The notes under the pieces were generated by a model that saw nothing but the letters and a program-made list of their open reading frames with translations, was not told the origin of the DNA and did no database searches. Shown piece after piece: positions 3,679-5,310 of a stretch of 5,310 nucleotides of DNA. How positions within the stretch are numbered: the stretch's first letter is position 1; every line of letters starts with the position of its first letter. Origin of the DNA: Oscillospiraceae bacterium. Its GTDB lineage: Bacteria; Bacillota; Clostridia; Oscillospirales; Oscillospiraceae. The DNA is taken from contig JAQWCP010000128.1 of NCBI GenBank assembly GCA_028705905.1, positions 1-5,310 on the forward strand, written 5' to 3'. Both the position numbers and the translations under genes were made by a program.

Positions 3679-3823
3679 AACACGATCACACATCATGCAT
3701 CTTTATTATAACGAAATTGGGGTGTTGTGTCAATCGTGGGTAAAAAATGGCCAGCGTTCGGGGCTTAAAGGCTTGATCAGACTATTATCTTTATGACCAC
3801 TATCAAAAAAGAAGAGGGGAACG
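3679..3823. other. Non-coding gap before rep: candidate double-strand origin
   Basis: This 145-bp gap holds no convincing ORF. CACGATCACACA (3681-3692) pairs with TGTGTCAATCGTG (3726-3738) as 6 bp plus 5 bp with a small internal loop, leaving a 33-base loop. Further on is a short direct repeat, GGCTTAAAGGCTTGA (3762-3776). Its CTTGAT resembles the CTTGATA cut by some rolling-circle initiators such as pC194 and phiX174 A protein; a hexamer match is weak evidence. A TATAAC at 3707-3712 has no good -35. Origins often lie next to the initiator gene, so this is the best origin candidate in the window. Confidence 0.38.
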
Positions 3824-4555
3824 ATGGCATACATTCAGGAGACGTGCATCAGCGGAAAAGTGCTTGAGGTGACAAAGTATCACGACTGGCTGCATGGCAG
3901 ACGATCTGGCAGGAGCCGGGTAGCAAAAACAAATAAGACAACGGAGCAGATGGCGAATATCAACCGGAAGAACGCAGAGAAGAAATTAAGACGCAAGATC
4001 AACACGGGATGCAGGCCGGGGGATTACCATTTGGTTCTGACGTATGCCGGGGATGCACCGGAGGCTAAACAGGCGGAGAAGGAATTGAAGAATTATTTGA
4101 AACGCTTGAAGCGGCTGTATGAAAAGTACGGGCATGAGCTCAGATGGATTGCTGTGACAGAATACAAGAGCAAGCGGATTCATCACCATCTGGTGATTAA
4201 CCAGGGGCCATCACTTTTGGAGATTACGGGAAAGTGGAATTTGGGAAGACCAAAAGTGACGGTGCTGGATGCAACCGGGCAGTACAGTGAATTGGCAGCA
4301 TATCTGATCAAGCAGACGGATCAAACGTTCCGGGATCCTGATGCACCGCAAAACAAGCGGTATACGTGCAGCCGGAATTGGCCGAAGCCGAAGATTACAA
4401 AGAAAGTGATCAAACGGGAACGCTGGGTTAAGCAGCCTAAACCATGGAAGGGGTTTTACCTGGAGAAGGAGAAGACGGTAGAGGATATCAATGCAGACGG
4501 GTATCCTTATCAGTTTTACAGTATGGTTCAATTGGGCACCAGAAAAAAGGAGTAG
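3824..4555 (+). CDS. rep: Rolling-circle replication initiator (HUH endonuclease)
   Basis: The 243-aa protein has the motif order of HUH-type Rep proteins of the ORF2/G2P kind. These proteins nick one DNA strand at the origin, stay bound through a tyrosine, and prime rolling-circle copying. Motif 1 is YHLVLTY (residues 68-74). Motif 2, the metal-binding histidines, is RIHHHLVI (H120-H122) after WIAVTEY. Motif 3 is ELAAYLIKQT with the likely catalytic Y160 and K163. A KRYTCSRNWPKPK stretch follows, as is common in this family. The N-terminus (ISGKVLEVTKYHDWLHGRRSGRSR) is basic. The ATG at 3824 has AGAGGGG at good spacing. With no helicase domain, it must borrow a host helicase. It stands alone after a terminator, with its own non-coding upstream region. 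A relaxase for conjugation is less likely given the size and motifs. Confidence 0.87.
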   Translation: MAYIQETCISGKVLEVTKYHDWLHGRRSGRSRVAKTNKTTEQMANINRKNAEKKLRRKINTGCRPGDYHLVLTYAGDAPEAKQAEKELKNYLKRLKRLYEKYGHELRWIAVTEYKSKRIHHHLVINQGPSLLEITGKWNLGRPKVTVLDATGQYSELAAYLIKQTDQTFRDPDAPQNKRYTCSRNWPKPKITKKVIKRERWVKQPKPWKGFYLEKEKTVEDINADGYPYQFYSMVQLGTRKKE

Positions 4556-4557
4556 GG

Positions 4558-5310
4558 ATGAACGAACTTGAAGAAAATAAGACGGGCAGGCAGAATACGA
4601 TGTGTAGTGAAGAAGTAATTGGCGGTATGCCAGTTGAAATTATTAAAAAGAAAAATCTCAAGAATCTCTATATCAGGGTGAATCCCCCAGAAGGCAGTGT
4701 GACAGTCAGCACTCCTAGTGACTATCCTGATGAAGAAATAAGACTCTTTGTATTAAAGAAAATGCAGGAAATTACCAAGGTAAGGGATAGGATGTTATCG
4801 CAAGCACGTCAAACAGAGCGTGAATATGTTTCTGGTGAATCACATTATCTTTGGGGAAAACCATATCGCCTTCAAGTAGTTTATGAAGGAAACAAATACG
4901 AAATTTCAAAACTACCAAACAAGATAATATTGACTGCTCCCGACAGATCAACTAAAGAATCAAGGGAGAGGGCATTTAATGAATGGTACAGAGAAGAGCT
5001 TAAACGAGTGCTAGATGGGGTTGTTTCAAGGTGTGAAACAAAAACAAGCCTCCACGCTAATGAGTACAAAATAAAGAATATGAAAACTAAGTGGGGTACA
5101 TGCAATATTGATAAAAAAAGAATATGGATTAATCTACAGCTAGCCAAGAAGCCAATTGAATGTCTTGAGTATGTTGTTATCCATGAGCTGGTACACTTGT
5201 TAGAAAAGAATCACACCCATAGATTTAATTCGCTTGTGGAGGAGTTCTACCCTACCTGGAAAGAGGCAAAAAAGTTATTGTCAGAGTTGCCTTTGGATCA
5301 TATTGAAAAA
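4558..5310 (+). CDS. YgjP/DUF45 family (M48-like) metal-dependent hydrolase, 3' end beyond window
   Basis: The ATG at 4558 lies 2 bp after the rep stop with AAGGAG at good spacing. 251 codons are open to the window end; the family is usually about 230-250 aa, so little is missing. Signature parts: GGMPVEIIKKKNLKNLYIRV (residues 22-41), KNMKTKWGTCN (173-183), and the zinc site HELVHLLEKNHTHRF with H209, E210, H213 and probably H219. The E. coli relative YgjP has been reported as a UTP pyrophosphatase; others are thought to be peptidases, so the substrate is open. Genes of this family often accompany type I restriction-modification systems, which might begin just past this window. A second ATG at 4600 would remove an atypical N-terminal extension but has a weaker ribosome site. 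Codons are clearly more AT-rich than those of rep, suggesting separate origin. Confidence 0.87.
   Translation, partial: MNELEENKTGRQNTMCSEEVIGGMPVEIIKKKNLKNLYIRVNPPEGSVTVSTPSDYPDEEIRLFVLKKMQEITKVRDRMLSQARQTEREYVSGESHYLWGKPYRLQVVYEGNKYEISKLPNKIILTAPDRSTKESRERAFNEWYREELKRVLDGVVSRCETKTSLHANEYKIKNMKTKWGTCNIDKKRIWINLQLAKKPIECLEYVVIHELVHLLEKNHTHRFNSLVEEFYPTWKEAKKLLSELPLDHIEK

Noticed and set aside
4881..5147. 88-aa leftward hydrophobic ORF
   Set aside because: Shadow of the YgjP-family reading frame, which has clear conserved motifs on the plus strand.

Overview
The window looks like the left part of an integrated mobile element of a low-to-mid-GC Firmicute. A gut Clostridium or Lachnospiraceae-type host is my inference from strong GGAGG ribosome sites, ATG/GTG/TTG starts, and the style of the small proteins and of the replication protein. 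No rRNA, tRNA, CRISPR array or complete insertion sequence is visible, and no integrase or capsid gene lies inside the window.

Layout. (1) Positions 1-645 hold a phage-type lysogeny switch. A leftward repressor gene (cut by the window start) faces a rightward Cro-like gene. Each has a near-consensus promoter in the 156-bp gap, with palindromic operator candidates on both promoters. A further copy of one palindrome lies in the 3' end of the Cro gene. (2) Positions 646-1539 hold very small genes on both strands: a 56-aa gene (+), a 66-aa gene (-), a 53-aa gene (+) and a doubtful 36-aa ORF (-). Between them lies a lot of nucleic-acid structure: back-to-back promoters sharing one palindrome, two adjacent hairpins just before a ribosome site, a strong 11-bp inverted repeat, and a 17-bp leader used twice. 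(3) Positions 1540-3629 hold a rightward run of seven genes. It starts with an excisionase-like helix-turn-helix protein and continues with small unknowns, a small membrane protein, a zinc-ribbon protein and a Cys-rich/XRE protein. Three junctions overlap as ATGA. A 20-bp perfect inverted repeat interrupts the run at 2116-2218, and an intrinsic terminator at about 3636-3678 ends it. (4) Positions 3679-3823 are a non-coding gap with an imperfect inverted repeat, a candidate replication origin. (5) Positions 3824-4555 encode a rolling-circle HUH replication initiator. (6) Starting 2 bp after its stop is a YgjP/DUF45 metallopeptidase-family gene that runs off the window end. Its base composition is more AT-rich, so it looks like cargo.

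How it may work (inference): the switch holds the element quiet. On derepression the rightward genes are made, the excisionase-like protein helps excision (with a recombinase presumably encoded leftward, outside the window), and the HUH protein replicates the circle from the gap upstream of its gene. The YgjP-family gene may open a cargo module, since such genes often sit beside type I restriction systems. The most unusual items are the three-part operator set, the symmetric divergent promoter, the 103-bp inverted-repeat unit, and the coupling of the cargo gene to rep.
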